Source: Bradysia coprophila
Lineage: Eukaryota > Arthropoda > Insecta > Diptera > Sciaridae
NCBI RefSeq assembly: GCF_014529535.1
Contig: NW_023504022.1
Coordinates: 9,239,028 to 9,303,027 of the forward strand
DNA length: 64,000 nt
Reading direction: 5' to 3'
This document shows positions 1 to 23,477 of the stretch, one piece after another; positions within the stretch are counted from its first letter, which is position 1, and each line of letters begins with the position of its first letter. The position numbers were made by a program, and so were the translations under genes. Under the pieces are notes generated by a model that saw nothing but the letters and a program-made list of their open reading frames with translations, was not told the DNA's origin and searched no databases.

Positions 1-119
1 TTTTCTGTTTTAAATGATTTGGTTGCACGAACGAGCCCACATTATTAACAAAAAATGAAATTAATTAACACGCTTCCACTAACCATTTACCTAATAGACA
101 TGTGACATTCGATTACAAT

Positions 120-205
120 AGATCATCTTCAAGATACGGTACTTTCAGACGTAACCTCACTTAAATTTCGTTAAATGTTTCGTTCAATCATTCATTTGTA
201 TGAGA
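120..205. repeat. Dispersed repeat, inverted copy at 26032-26117
   Basis: About 85 bp here read as the reverse complement of 26032-26117. The shared text runs from the GATCATCTTCAAGA block through the ACTTTCAGAC and CCTCACTTAA blocks to the CATTTGTATGAGA block. Neither copy shows a coding frame that the other preserves. It is probably part of an unnamed interspersed element whose full length cannot be judged from two partial copies. Confidence 0.7.
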
Positions 206-2065
206 TTTGATCTGATGAAGATGATCTGTAAATCGTTTTAATGATCCTACTTGGAAGAGGACTTCGTCAGGATTACAATAGGTGTATCCAATTTTCGCAG
301 TATCTTTCATAACTCGATAAATACGCACTCTACGATGTAGAGATAAAGTTCTAGGGAGGGAGAATGTAGAACATAATTCAATTTCGTTGAGTTCGTATTT
401 GTGGAGTTGTTGAAGATCGAATTGTAATGGCAGCACCGAGAAAGCGTTAAATAATTTATGAATGATCCCTTTCCTAAAATTCTATATTTCACCTCACGCC
501 ATTGATACATTAATTTTGGCTAAAGTCCCAGCAAAACATTATCTGCGACGGTGTCCTCTTCCGAAAAAATTTATTTAAACAAGTGGATGCCACGTGTATA
601 TTTAAAAAATAAATGTTCATTCCGATGACATCGATGGAAATTGTTTTCCAGATGTCAGCTGTAGACATTCCGACACATTTTTCCCTTAAACAAATTTTGC
701 ATTATCAATGGCATCGGATGGACATACAATACCTTTATCAAAATATTTACAATGATCCAATCAAGGCATTCCTTCTTCTTTCCGATTCAATCAAGTTTCA
801 TCAAAAGAAAAAAAATAGCTAAAAAGTGGAGAGACCAAAAAAAAGAACTTAAAAAGACCTACAGCGGTCGGTAAACATTATGCCACTCTCACAATAGCTG
901 CTAAATTAAACGAATTCTTACAAAACGATGTTCAAATCCTCTTTTATTCAAGGAATAACCACTAGTCATCATCATTATCCTCCAAACATTTTAGTTTAAA
1001 CTCTGTGGTGTGATATGAAAACCGCCCTCGCCACCCTGAAAAAGACATCGCATTTTTTACTCGCCCACTACCACTTGCAGCGAGTGTGTTGTTCGTATTA
1101 AATCTATTTAGTTTAGCAATATTTGCCCATTACGGGAATGCTAGCCGTGTTGTCTCTAATTCAAAATTAAAATTTTATTTTCCACAGAGCTCACGTTCCG
1201 TATAACGTTCATTTTGTGTACCATTGAATTGTGTGTCGTATATTACGGCTGAAAATTTAATTTGAAATGAATGTATGAGGTTTAGAGGTGTGGTATAAAC
1301 AAAATTAAATATGCGAACCAGGAAAACCACAATTTTTTAAAACTTCATCGTCACTATTCTCGGTACAAATTGTTTTGTCCTGACACATTCAAAAGTTCGT
1401 CAATTAGAATTTATCATTGAAAAATTAGTCTCAAATTCTAGGGGCAAATAGGGCAGGTGCTATCTGCTATTGGTATGAATAGACTTCATTACATGCCAAT
1501 AGCACCAATACCCGCCAATTTTGACCATTGGCAACTATTGATGTAACTAATGGTGACTATTGCCATCCATTGGTGCCATTGGCGATTATTAGCAGCTATT
1601 GGCGTCTATTAGTGACTGTTGTGAGGAGGTAACTACGAGGGTAAATCCTGGTACAGTTCTTATTTGCTATGGTTGCCAATGAAGACCAATATACGCCAAT
1701 AGCCATCAATAGCCGAGCCCCCAAAATAAGCCAATGCAATTAGGTGGGACAAGATTACCTCACGTAGTTTCCCCCTCGCTCAAATCCAAATCGTTTCTAT
1801 TCCAATGAAGACTGAATGCATTGAACGGTTCGAAAATAATAAAACTTTGCGTATTGTTAGCAATATTTTACTCGCATTTTAATATTCATGATTTTATTCA
1901 CACTTATCGTATTCTGCATGAAATTCGATTTGTACTAACTCGTTTTTACGTGCATGCACAACATGAATTTTATTTTAATTAGAAACTTGCACATTACTGT
2001 TCAGTTAATTAACTCGTTGTTATGAGAAACCTTTATCTAAATGGCCATTTTTATCTGAAACGTAG
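206..2065. other. Upstream non-coding DNA, no gene recognised
   Basis: No convincing exon is seen. Pvr lacks a signal peptide and start codon in this window, so one or more 5' exons should lie here or further left; none could be identified by a signal sequence joined to a donor site. A minus-strand open frame at 188-436 is protein-like but partly overlaps the dispersed repeat, so it is not called. The only structured part is the ATTGGC-rich tract at 1440-1760. Confidence 0.5.
1440..1760. repeat. Degenerate ATTGGC/GCCAAT repeat tract
   Basis: About 320 bp in which the words CTATTGGC, CCATTGGC, GCCAATAG and ACCAATA recur on both strands at irregular 10-30 bp spacing. It is edged by related blocks, AACTACGAGGG near 1630 and its near-complement GTAGTTTCCCCCTCG near 1763. 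The composition resembles the palindrome cluster at 3518-3836, whose unit also starts CTATTGGC. It is likely a decayed foldback repeat. Confidence 0.55.
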
Positions 2066-13795
<11,730 letters not shown>

Positions 13796-16239
13796 TTTTC
13801 GGTCGCGAGTGTAATCAGTTTTGGGACGACAATCAAACGTTTTCAGTTTTATTTGTTCGCCGATGGGTGTCGTTTGAATGGCCAGATTATCACATATACT
13901 TAATGCTTTAGCTTTTAATGTTTTAAGTTCAGGTTAAGATAAATTAGATTTTGAATTAAGTTTTAATGATACGAAAATTGTAACAATTTATGCAAACTTA
14001 AGTAGACGAGACGTGGAATTAAAAAAAAAAGATTTTTTTTTTCTTCATTTTAATTGTTACGCTGTAAAAATGCTCATACACACCACACCATTTTTATATA
14101 GCCTTCGCATTTACCGCCTATTTATTGAAACATTATTAATCCACTCGATTTTAATGTAAGTTTCATGTATATTTTGATCTCGACAATTAAAACAGAAAAA
14201 AATGAGAAAATTATAAAGCTAACAAACGCAAACTTTTGTCGAATTTCATTGATCAACGGTGGAAAATCTTTAAATGTCATATCCAATCCCGATTTCAACG
14301 CTTATCGTTTCTATTTCAGCATGAAAACAATGAAGATGATCTTATCTGGTCAATCTTATCTGGCAATTTTATCTGGTCAAGCCAACTAGAAATTTCTCTG
14401 ATTGAGAAAATCATTTACACTCTAACTTATGTAGAAATTCTGGGGCTCCCAAATGAGTCCGCGACTAATTTCCTGTTCGGTTCGCATGGCAATCGATCAT
14501 CTGTGGTGGAGTTTCAAAGATTTGCCGAACTGTTTGTTTTCTATGTTTGGGGTACAGTCGTGATGCGCATTTCAGTGTTACTGTCTAGTCTAATTAATTT
14601 GGCAGTTTAATGTTGACTGAACGCTGTAGTCAGCAGTTACATTCGCTCATTCAATCCGGTCCGCAATACAAAACAAGAGAAAGTAAGGGCTTTCGGGCGG
14701 TAAAAGAATGCGTACAGAAATTAGGTGAAAGCTTGGCTTGTGAGGTTGTTTAACCGAGCACGCAAAAGGTCAATCGAACTGATACGGAACTGATTGGCAA
14801 CAACAATGTAGATTTTTGCATCCTGTTCAAGACGCACCGAAGTCTGTTTAGATATAAAATGTTGTGGCCATTCATGACTATGTATTTGTAATACGTAACC
14901 CGAAAAGTATGTTGCGTCACCGTAAATTTTGTTGAACATTTGTCGAATTATGTAGTAATTGTGGTTGTTTCAGATTACCATTGATAATATGTAGCATGTC
15001 AAGTTAACAATTTGTCCATTGGACAATTTCCAACGAAATGTACATATTAAATGTGCATTAACTTTGTGACATTTAATCGATATTATAATTATTATTACCA
15101 ATGATGTGATCCCCTACTATACGATTATAACTGATATTCAAACGATTCAAACCGATCCACCCTGATTGTACATTTTCGTACTTTAAACTAGGTCCCACCT
15201 TTTTGGCGGGTCAGGTCCCTTGACTGACTGAATGCGGAACGATGAGAGGAGTGTTTCACTTTGGTAAAAAATTTAAAAAACAAGCCCAAAAATCTATTTC
15301 CCAAAGTTTGGACAGGCAATAATCTGATCTCTAATGTAAGCAGTTGGTGCTGAATCATTTTGCTAAAAGAATTCGAAAATTTGGATCAGTGCATGTTTCG
15401 ATGCATGTTTATGAATTAAATTACCTGCGAAAAGATAAGGCCTATCGATTCCACAACATTTCGTCATCAAACACTAAATATTTTATATTAAAATATTCGA
15501 GTTTTGATTTCAACTCTTACAAAATTCCATCAATACAACGAACGATTTTGTAAACATTTTTGATTTCGCTTTTTCAATACGTCAAAATGGCAGTACTGAA
15601 CGTACTAGATCAAGAGGTGTAAAAAATCGTTCATATTTGTGAGCGCTTAAATTCGAAAAAGTTCATAACTTCACATGCAACGGGATACTGACTGATTGTT
15701 GTACTATTTTGCCATTCAATATGTTTAAGTTCACATACACAAAATTAACATTGCAAATTTTTAAGTCTATGTAAAAAAAAATTAAAATTTTTACGGTAAT
15801 TTGCTGTACATCGATGACGTGGGATCGCTGTGACGATTGTAAATTGTTTGACACCATCTATTTTACTACACTTTCAATAATTTTAAAGTGAAATATTTGC
15901 TTCGGTTCAACTGAATTCATCCTTTTACAAATTGTTATAGGAAAGCAGTTTTACCTTTAAAAATCTGGAACGAATAGATGATGGTTTCGTGGATTGACCT
16001 AAATTTTAAATAATCTTTTGCGACGTTCGAACGGATCTTAATTAAATGGCCACGTTACCCCGTTACATGGCGAATGAATCGCATAGGCTATAAATGTAAA
16101 ACTTCTTGAACCAATTTTTTAAAGATTTAGAATTTTCAGTCAATTTTTGAAATTAAGAATCATTTTCAATGTTCATGATGTAAAAAGTCGTTAATGGTTA
16201 GTACTCTAAATTATGGAGCTCAGTTTATTCTTTTAATTT
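13796..16239. other. Pvr 3' flank and intergenic DNA
   Basis: The first few hundred bases are presumably the Pvr 3' untranslated region. They include an A-run after GGAATT near 14018 but no clear AATAAA. Beyond that the sequence is AT-rich and no gene, RNA or structured repeat was recognised. Open frames at 14165-14610 overlap one another and have no family resemblance. Confidence 0.5.
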
Positions 16240-16280
16240 GCCAAATATTTCGACTTCAAATCGAAGTCATCATCAGTGGC
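16240..16280 (-). ncRNA. Hammerhead-like ribozyme of Penelope-like element (copy 1)
   Basis: Read on the minus strand: stem I strand GCCA, core CTGATGA, one unpaired T, stem II GACTTC / GAAGTC with loop GATTT, core GAAA, a short self-complementary stem III ATAT, cleavage-type UH (T-T), then TGGC pairing with GCCA. Every conserved hammerhead element is present. The 2-bp stem III matches what is known for Penelope-like element hammerheads, which are thought to work as dimers. The extra T before stem II departs from the canonical form but is shared with copy 2. Activity is not shown. Confidence 0.75.
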
Positions 16281-16653
16281 TGTAACAAAATTCATCAAAA
16301 AATATCAGCGCACTGGACACAATACAACTTTTGTTTAAATGAAAAAATTACCTCAAAGTCAAAAATCAAATTCTAAAGTAAATTACATTATCGTCACAGT
16401 ATCTCCAATTCTAAAATAAATTGACAAATTCCTTTACATTAGAACTAAATAAAAATCAAATTCGGTAAATCGACAATCTTACATAACATCGGTGGTCAAA
16501 ACGAAATCTTCTCTTATCAAAAAGAGACCGAAAACAGTCAAACGACTATAGTTAAACGACTAAATGACAATCTAAAATCATATAAAGTCCAAGCAATTAG
16601 AAAACATCAACACAGCAACAGAAAATTACAAAATCGTCATTCAACAAAACGCA

Positions 16654-17316
16654 TCACACACCGATAATGTTGTTATACGTTGCAGACAACATTATAGAGT
16701 CCGTTTGTTTGTTAAGACAATTCTTCGTTCTCTTTATGGCAATCATCTCCAGCACTTCTCTTTTCTTCTTGTTACTCTCTCGATGAACAATTTTTGCACG
16801 ATTCCAAAGCGGAGTATGATTACATTCAATAGCATGTTCACACAACGCACTATGTCCTTTGTTCTTAATGCTGATATTATATTTGTGTTGATAAATACGT
16901 TCTTTCAAATACTGTTTAGTGGTCCCGGTATAGTTGAAACCACAAGTACATGGAATACGGTAAATCAATTCGGATTGCAACAGTTTCGGAGTGCTGTCTT
17001 TAAGCTTGCTAAACAAGGACATCTTCAAATTGTTGTTACTTTTGCCAACTAACAATAAGTCATCTTTGCAGATCGATTTCAGCTTTTCGAAAAGGCCTTT
17101 AACATAAGGTATAGCAACAATTGGTAATTTCTCTTTTCGATCCAATTTGTCAATAGTATGAGCAGCAAACTTATCTCGTACAGACTTGACTAACTCTTCT
17201 ATTAGTTTGACCGGATACAAATTTTCTCTTAACGTCGTTTTTAGCAAATCGAAATTCTTGTCATGATATTCAGGCTCGGATAATTCCAAAATTTTCTTAG
17301 CAAGTAATGTCTGCAT
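16654..17316 (-). pseudogene. Penelope-like polyprotein C-terminus with GIY-YIG endonuclease
   Basis: 220 codons, open. The first 120 residues match the linker that follows the reverse transcriptase in Penelope-like elements (IPYVKGLFEKLKSIC, SLFSKLKDSTPKLLQSELIY). From about residue 121 the GIY-YIG domain follows: YRIPCTCGFNYTGTTKQ with CTC cysteines, LKERIYQHK with the catalytic-type Arg, and a C-terminal NCLNKQTDS motif. In this family the nuclease nicks target DNA for retrotransposition. Here it is a truncated relic: no RT domain, so no autonomous activity. Tail residues match the copy at 53572-53673. Confidence 0.88.
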
Positions 17317-17641
17317 AAAAATTTTTCACAAACGATTTATCTATCTCATGAAGAAAAACTAGGATGATGGTTAAGCAGCTTTAGCTGCTTAGGATGTCAC
17401 GCCTTTTGAGTTTACTACTGTGTTTGGACCATCAGCAACGAATGAGATATATAAGAGACTAGTGGTCATGCTTAAACAATAATGTTGCCACTTCTAAAGA
17501 AAGTTAGAATTTTTATAGTCGACGCACTGGTATATGCAAGCCAGACGACAAACTCCAATAAAAGCCGTTCAAGCACCATGTGAAGAGTATAATTTACGGT
17601 CTTAAAAATCAATTAAAAGTACATAAAAGAGAGTGACGTTG

Positions 17642-19786
17642 TTACAATAAAACATTATTTAAAGTCGAACCGGAAGCAATTGGCAGATCTTCCAGCGACG
17701 GCACAAACGTTCCAATCGGCTTGATTGCGTCACGACAGTCTTTCACTTTGGACATTTCTAGTTGGAGCTTTTCCAGGATCGCATAGTTCGGTTGATTGAT
17801 GGCCGCCTTGCTCTGCAGAACCGTTATCTCTTGTTCCTCTTGTTTCTTTTCTTTAAAGCTTTTCACCGAGTGATTGCCGTACAGTCGCAGTAACGAGCCC
17901 CAGGTTTTAATATGCGGGTGGAGAAGCTGAAACGACAAATCGGAAATTTAGTTTTCGTGATAGAAGCAATCATCGTGGTTCTCCATTGTCTTACCTGTAA
18001 GATAGCCTGAGACGCTTGATGCTTTCCGTCCCTCTTGTTCTTGCACACCACATTCACTGTATGCTTGCCGACTGTCATTTTGAACTCGTTTTTCTTGTGC
18101 TTCGTCGTGTTGACTTGGTAGTCAATTTTAATGTCTGCCAAACCGAAATTCCGCTGAAGACATGTCAGGAGAATCGAATGTGGCAACGGTTCCGTGGTCT
18201 TGGCACAGAATTCGGTAACTCTAGGATCTTCGATGCGAATCTCGTCGAACACCGACAGGTCTTTGTATAACTTTTGCTTATTCGGATTTTTATTGTCGCC
18301 GGTGATTTTGTCACGCATTTCCGGTATTAATACTTCTAAGGTTTCGCGAGCCGCTTCACTTTTCGCCTGCTTTTTGCTGGTGCCGTAACCGGTGCCATAT
18401 TTTAAATTGTTTATCGAAACTGTGGCTGAATATGGTGTAGCCGCGTTTTCCATTTCCTGGAATTCGAATTTTGATCATTGAAATGTTCGGTTGTCGTTCC
18501 CCCTCCGGACAGGGTTCAATGGACATACCTTAAATTCATAGGTCGGTTGCTTTTTCAACGCATGCTGGACATATTCATGCAGAATACAGACAAAACTTTT
18601 ACCATTCGGATTCATGATCCATTCGCGACCGTGACGAGAACTCTGATTCTGACCGTCGGTGTTGTGTATGGGAAAGGAAATTAATTTGGTCCCCTCGGGC
18701 AGTGATGGTCGCTGTAAATTCTTGATGTGTTTTTTATTTTTCGTGAATTTCCGGCGAGCATGCCACGATCTGAAAATAAAAATTTGAGTAACCGGATCGG
18801 ACACGGTAATGGCAGTTTTTAGTGATTTGTAAGGATTTACTTAAAGCGCATCACACGAATCTCCTTGAAATGGAACAGTTTCTTGCAATATTCCGTGATC
18901 TGTTCGGCTGACAACGATTGCTTTTCCAGATTCTCTTTCACCGTTTCGATGACGGCATTGGTTGTTATTGGTTTCGGTTCGTCAGAATTTTCGCCGTCCA
19001 CATTCGAATCATCAATTCCATTGACTGCAGTCTCAACGGTGTCATTATTCTCCGCTAATTGTTCTTCCTTCTCTAAGGCTTTTTTGTAGCTAAGGCACGG
19101 TATCGCCGTGATTGGAATTTGGTGTTTCTGTTGATAGAATTGAATGAATTGGAGAAAGTTGGTACGAGGAAGTCGAGAATCTCGTAATCGGTGCAAGTGG
19201 CCAATTATTTCGAGATTTTTTTTCCTTCTTTTACATACCCGAACACTGCCAGGACCGAGAAAATACGGACGAGATACGGTACAGACACGAGCCTGCGTAT
19301 GTAGATACAACGGAATTCCACTATTGTGCGTGACTTTCACCCATCCTTCCGGCAAAACTTCGAAATGATTCTGTCCCTTTTCTACCAAGAAAACCGAATG
19401 GAAAACGAAAATTCTTTCATCAGTCTCGTCACCATGACACCAATCGCAACCATTCCTCACCTTCTAAAACGATTTTAAATTTCTCATCGTACTGCGCTTC
19501 CACTTTTTTGTTCTTCAGTTCCTCTGGCAAACCCTCGTTCAGCATGTTCTCAATATCGTTATCATTCAAATCCGTATCGCTGGAGTCATCGTCAAACCCT
19601 AAATGTAAACAATGGGAAAATTACACCAAAATGTTCTGATTCCGTTAATTCATTACACCTACCTCCTTCGGATCCACTGCCGTCACCTTGAACCTCGTCA
19701 ATAACATCGAAATGTGCCAAATTACTCTCATCCGCATCCGAATCGAGTTTCATTCGCTTCGACATGGGGCACTCTCCTTCCGACAT
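17642..19786 (-). CDS. pasha: Pasha/DGCR8, Microprocessor RNA-binding subunit
   Basis: Nuclear partner of Drosha that recognises pri-miRNA hairpins. Exons on the minus strand: 19663-19786, 19461-19598, 19239-19381, 18841-19127, 18529-18769, 17995-18456, 17642-17926; 1680 nt, 559 residues. Acidic N-terminus; WW/dimerisation region around residues 92-130 (LPEGWVKVTHNSGIPLYLH, SRPYFLGPGSVR); an IPCLSYKK motif near 143 with the Cys known to bind haem in DGCR8; first dsRBD around 275-350 (GTGYGTSKKQAKSEAA); second dsRBD around 395-465 (NVVCKNKRDGKHQASQ); C-terminal helix (LEKLQLEMSKVKDC) that in the family binds Drosha. The start is the ATG at 19786; an upstream in-frame TTG is not used. Shorter than the roughly 640-residue Drosophila protein as I recall it. 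Confidence 0.96.
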
Positions 19787-19799
19787 TTTCGCGTTTAAT

Positions 19800-21030
19800 T
19801 TGATCAATAAATTATTCTACGTTAAAGTGAACGTCCGGCAGCGATACCGTATGTGTTTATAGTTAAAAGATTCAGCACCACAATAACAAATTATGCCTAA
19901 GTCGCTACAAGTTCCATACCATAGCCAATGTTCTTAGGTTCCAACTCATTTAAATATTAATAAAAATTGAAATGCCTTCCATTGGCCAAAGTATTGAAAC
20001 CATTTTTGCGTGTATTGAAACCGGAGATTTTTCTTTGCTTCGTCAAAATTTGTGAAAATTGGAAAAATCGACTTTTAAAAATCAATAAAATTTAATGTGG
20101 AAATTAGTGTCGAAGTTGCTCTTGAAATGAACTCTTTAAGATTATGCCAAAAAAGAGTCCAAAGCAAAAGGACTTCAGTCGCTCGTTTTATTACTTTCCA
20201 GTTAGACTAATCTGATTCGGCGGCTTTAGTGGCTAGTATGATTATAATTTAATGGAATTGCGGACGATTTTTATTTGATAAATAAAACCAGCCACTTCAA
20301 TAATGTGTACAACACGTCCGCCTCGAAATTTTTGATGCTTTGATGGCTTTGACGTTTTACATTAGCATCAATAGCGCTAGCGGCGAAAATTGTTACTATT
20401 CGATTGACACTCTTGACGTGTCACGTGAGCGCAAAATATTCAAATTTTCAATAATTTCCACCAACTGACTTAAAAATGCTGAACAAAATTTGATTGGAAC
20501 ACTGAATTGGATTTTTCGTCTGGAACACGGTGCTAAAACAAAGCACTTTTTAACTAAGTAAAAGCTGAACTAGCACTCGATTTTTCGTTACATTAAATGT
20601 GTGCGAGATTTCGAAAGAGTGATGTTTTTGCTTCGAGTATCGAGGACTAGATTCTCCGACACCCATTACACTAGGCAACAATTTGAAACTTTTGGAATAA
20701 GTGCACTAATGTTGCCAAACTGTGTTGGGTAGGTCTCGGTATGCAGAATACAAAACAATCATCCGTTGGACCCAATGCAGCCGCTTCACAAGAAAGTATG
20801 AAAAAGTAAAGGGACAGTTATTGGTGTATCAGGTATCTAGGCTGCCGTGAGGTGAAATAGGGTATCAATATCGACGGTAGACATTTATGCGTAATATTAG
20901 TCTTTCTTCGACATTGTACTACTAGCGATAGATAGAGAAAACCTTTGGAGTATTTAACGGATGTGTTGTTCATTCCTAGAGCTCTGAAACCTAATTTGTT
21001 CACTGACATATTGCATTAAAAAGTTAACGT
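19800..21030. other. Region upstream of pasha, with one foldback MITE
   Basis: Immediate upstream DNA of pasha, so its promoter should be here, but no element is recognised with confidence. At 20521-20670 a degraded foldback carries ACGGTGCTAAAACAAAGCAC and AAGTAAAAGCTGAACTAGCA, which match the MITE at 59458-59662. No other gene is seen. Confidence 0.5.
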
Positions 21031-21044
21031 TTTCCCTAAATCAT

Positions 21045-21330
21045 TTTAGGCATCTATTTTTTTGTCAGCAAATTTATACTTTTAGTAGCAAAATTATTTA
21101 TTTTATCAGCTAATTTATTCTTTTTATCAGCAAAATTATTTTTTTTATCAGCAGATTAAATGTTTTTTGTAAGCAAATTTAGTGTTTTGTTTCAGCAAAA
21201 TTAATTTTATTTTCAGCAAATTTATTAGTGCTCGAACAGCATATCTATTGCTTTCTGAGCAGCAATATTACTGACTTTAAGCAGCAAAAATAATACTTTT
21301 GCAGCAAATACTTAGCAGCAAATTTATGGG
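21045..21330 (+). repeat. CAGCAAATTTATT-type AT-rich repeat, left arm
   Basis: The word (T)CAGCAAA(A/T)TTA recurs about every 20-35 bp, about ten times. The same word appears inverted (TAAATTTGCTG, TTAATTTTGCTG) at 24380-24680. The two blocks therefore form the outer arms of a nested inverted structure around the satellite and hairpin described below. Confidence 0.7.
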
Positions 21331-21577
21331 AAGAAATAAAAGCGATAAATCTAAAATAAGAATTGATCACTTGAAAATTAAAATGATTGCAGGAAAATAA
21401 GAATGTGATCACAACCAGTTTTTCAAATATAACACTACGAAATAAGATTCTATCAACCTAAAATAAGAAGTGATCACAAGTAGTACCTACCACCCGCTAA
21501 ATCAAATGTGATCACTAAAAATAAAGAATTTGATCACTAAAAATAAAGAATTTGATCACTAAAAGTCCGAACGAATA

Positions 21578-22213
21578 CACATAAAAAGCGTTTTAACACG
21601 CCGAGCGATCCGGCCCATTGCCCCGGAGCGAAGCGGAGGGCCGCAATGCGAGCCGGGCGCCGGAACGGTGTTGGTAACTTAGGTGTTAATTTTTTCTCTC
21701 TCGCATCGTCTAATAATTAGTCTGTGTAATTCATTGCACATAAAAAGCGTTTTAACACGCCGAGCGATCCGGCCCATTGCCCCGTAGCGAAGCGGAGGGC
21801 CGCAATGCGAGCCGGGCGCCGGAACGGTGTTGGTAACTTAGGTGTTAATTTTTTCTCTCTCGCATCGTCTAATAATTAGTCTGTGTAATTCATTGCACAT
21901 AAAAAGCGTTTTAACACGCCGAGCGATCCGGCCCATTGCCCCGTAGCGAAGCGGAGGGCCGCAATGCGAGCCGGGCGCCGGAACGGTGTTGGTAACTTAG
22001 GTGTTAATTTTTTCTCTCTCGCATCGTCTAATAATTAGTCTGTGTAATTCATTGCACATAAAAAGCGTTTTAACACGCCGAGCGATCCGGCCCATTGCCC
22101 CGTAGCGAAGCGGAGGGCCGCAATGCGAGCCGGGCGCCGGAACGGTGTTGGTAACTTAGGTGTTAATTTTTTTTTCTCTTGCATCGTCTAATAATCAAAC
22201 AGAATAATAGATA
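21578..22213 (+). repeat. GC-rich tandem satellite, 159-bp period, four copies
   Basis: Copies start at CACATAAAAAGCGTTTTAAC near 21578, 21737, 21896 and 22055, exactly 159 bp apart and nearly identical. Each has a GC-rich, CpG-dense core of about 75 bp (CCGAGCGATCCGGCCCATTG to GAGCCGGGCGCCGGAACGG) followed by an AT-rich half ending GCATCGTCTAATAATTAGTC. The core contains the inverted words CATTGC and GCAATG and can fold. Fragments occur at 23987-24064 (inverted) and 26659-26751. TGATCA-type words flank the array in inverted orientation (21480-21560 and 22240-22490). Confidence 0.92.
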
Positions 22214-22574
22214 GCATATCCTTATTTCTTGCAATCAAACTTTTTATTTTGCACGATCATTTCTTTATTTTTTGTAATCAAATTCGTATAATTGTAGATC
22301 ATTTCTTATTTCGAGACGATCATATGTTAGTGGTAAAATTGCATATATTTAGTGATCAAATTCTTATTTTTTGGTGATCAAATTCTATTTTTATTGCTAT
22401 CATAAAAAAATTGTGATCATTTCTCTTTTTCTAGTGATCATTTCCTATTTTCTTGTGATCATTTCTTATTAAATAGCTATCACTTTAATTACATGCCCAA
22501 ATTTATTGTTTTGTGATATGCAATTTTACTACCTTCGAACAGCAAAATTAATACCTCGATCAGCAAAGCTATGC

Positions 22575-23477
22575 GGGATTCTTTTGAAAATCCACCTATC
22601 AAAATCGGACCCATTTCGTCTGGGATGGATATGTACATGGTTTGATAGGTCTTTGCCAGTAGACCTCAAAACAGGCCTCACACAGTCTCGAGCCACACCT
22701 GGTTGCTGGTGGAAGATCTCCGAAGTTTTTGGACGTTATAAATGATCGTTTCGGTGAGAGTGGGCTCGTTAGAAAGCTGAGCTTAAGTACTTTCGGGTCA
22801 TGCCTAGTTTGATTAGATTCATTGATATATGTTTCCAAAAATTTGCAATAAAAATTTTCTAAATATGTGTGAACTTTAGACAGGTCTGGGCTGGTACTAA
22901 TGACGCTTAATGTGAACCTAACATGCTAGTCGTAACACGCATTGTCTAAGCTTTTCATCGATACCTCATTTGCAGTGCTGGTGATTACTGGCGAGTTTTA
23001 CGAGTAGCGGTTGTACTAACATAAAATTCTGTTATGTCGGCAATCACCAGCACTGGAAATGAGGTACAAACGGAAAGCTACGTAAGCTATGTTACGACTA
23101 GCATATTAGGTTCACATTAAGCGTCATCAGTACCAGCCCAGACCTTTCTAAAGTTCAAACAGATTTTGAACATTTTTCTTGCAAATTTTTGGAAACATAA
23201 ATCAATGAATCTAGTCAAACTATGCATGACCCGAAAGTACTTAAGCTCAGCTTTCCAACGAGCCCACTCTCACCCGGAACGATTATTTATAACGGCCAAA
23301 AAATTCGAATAAAAAACACTATTTTTCCAACTTCGGAGATCTTCCACCAGCAACCAGGTGTGGCTCGAGACTGTGTGAGGCCTGTTTTGAGGTCTACTGG
23401 CAAAGACCTATCAAACCATGTATATATCCCAGACGAAATGGGTCCGATTTTGATAGGTGGATTTTCAAAAGAATCCC
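22575..23477. repeat. Long inverted repeat, arms over 400 bp, short loop
   Basis: The left arm starts GGGATTCTTTTGAAAATCCA and runs to CCTCATTTGCAGTGCTGGTG (22986). The right arm starts CACCAGCACTGGAAATGAGG (from 23044) and ends TGGATTTTCAAAAGAATCCC. Paired blocks include the GGTCTGGGCTGGTACT, GACCCGAAAGTACTTAAGCT and GAGGCCTGTTTTGAGGTCTA regions. The arms differ by scattered substitutions and about 25 extra bases in the right arm. The loop is about 55 bp and itself has ACATAAAATTCTGTTATGT. A transcript would form a hairpin of over 400 bp. It could be a foldback transposon or a source of endogenous siRNA. Confidence 0.9.

Larger units (their letters stand above)
16240..17316 (-). mobile_element. 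Penelope-like element, 5'-truncated copy 1
   Basis: Minus-strand remnant of a Penelope-like retroelement. It contains the C-terminal GIY-YIG coding part (16654-17316), about 370 nt of 3' untranslated sequence and a hammerhead-like ribozyme at 16240-16280. The reverse transcriptase domain that normally precedes GIY-YIG is gone: a TGA lies four codons upstream of the first ATG. A 22-bp hairpin (TTAAGCAGCTTTAGC) sits near 17371. The spacing from stop codon to ribozyme is the same as in copy 2 at 53572-54088. Confidence 0.85.

Noticed and set aside
14236..14610. 124-codon plus ORF downstream of Pvr
   Set aside because: Overlapped by another frame of similar length, no family resemblance; probably chance in the 3' flank.
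17395..17440. Second hammerhead core at the 5' side of the Penelope-like copy 1
   Set aside because: The minus strand has GCTGATGGTCC, but the core reads CTGATGG instead of CTGATGA and no GAAA with a paired stem II follows.
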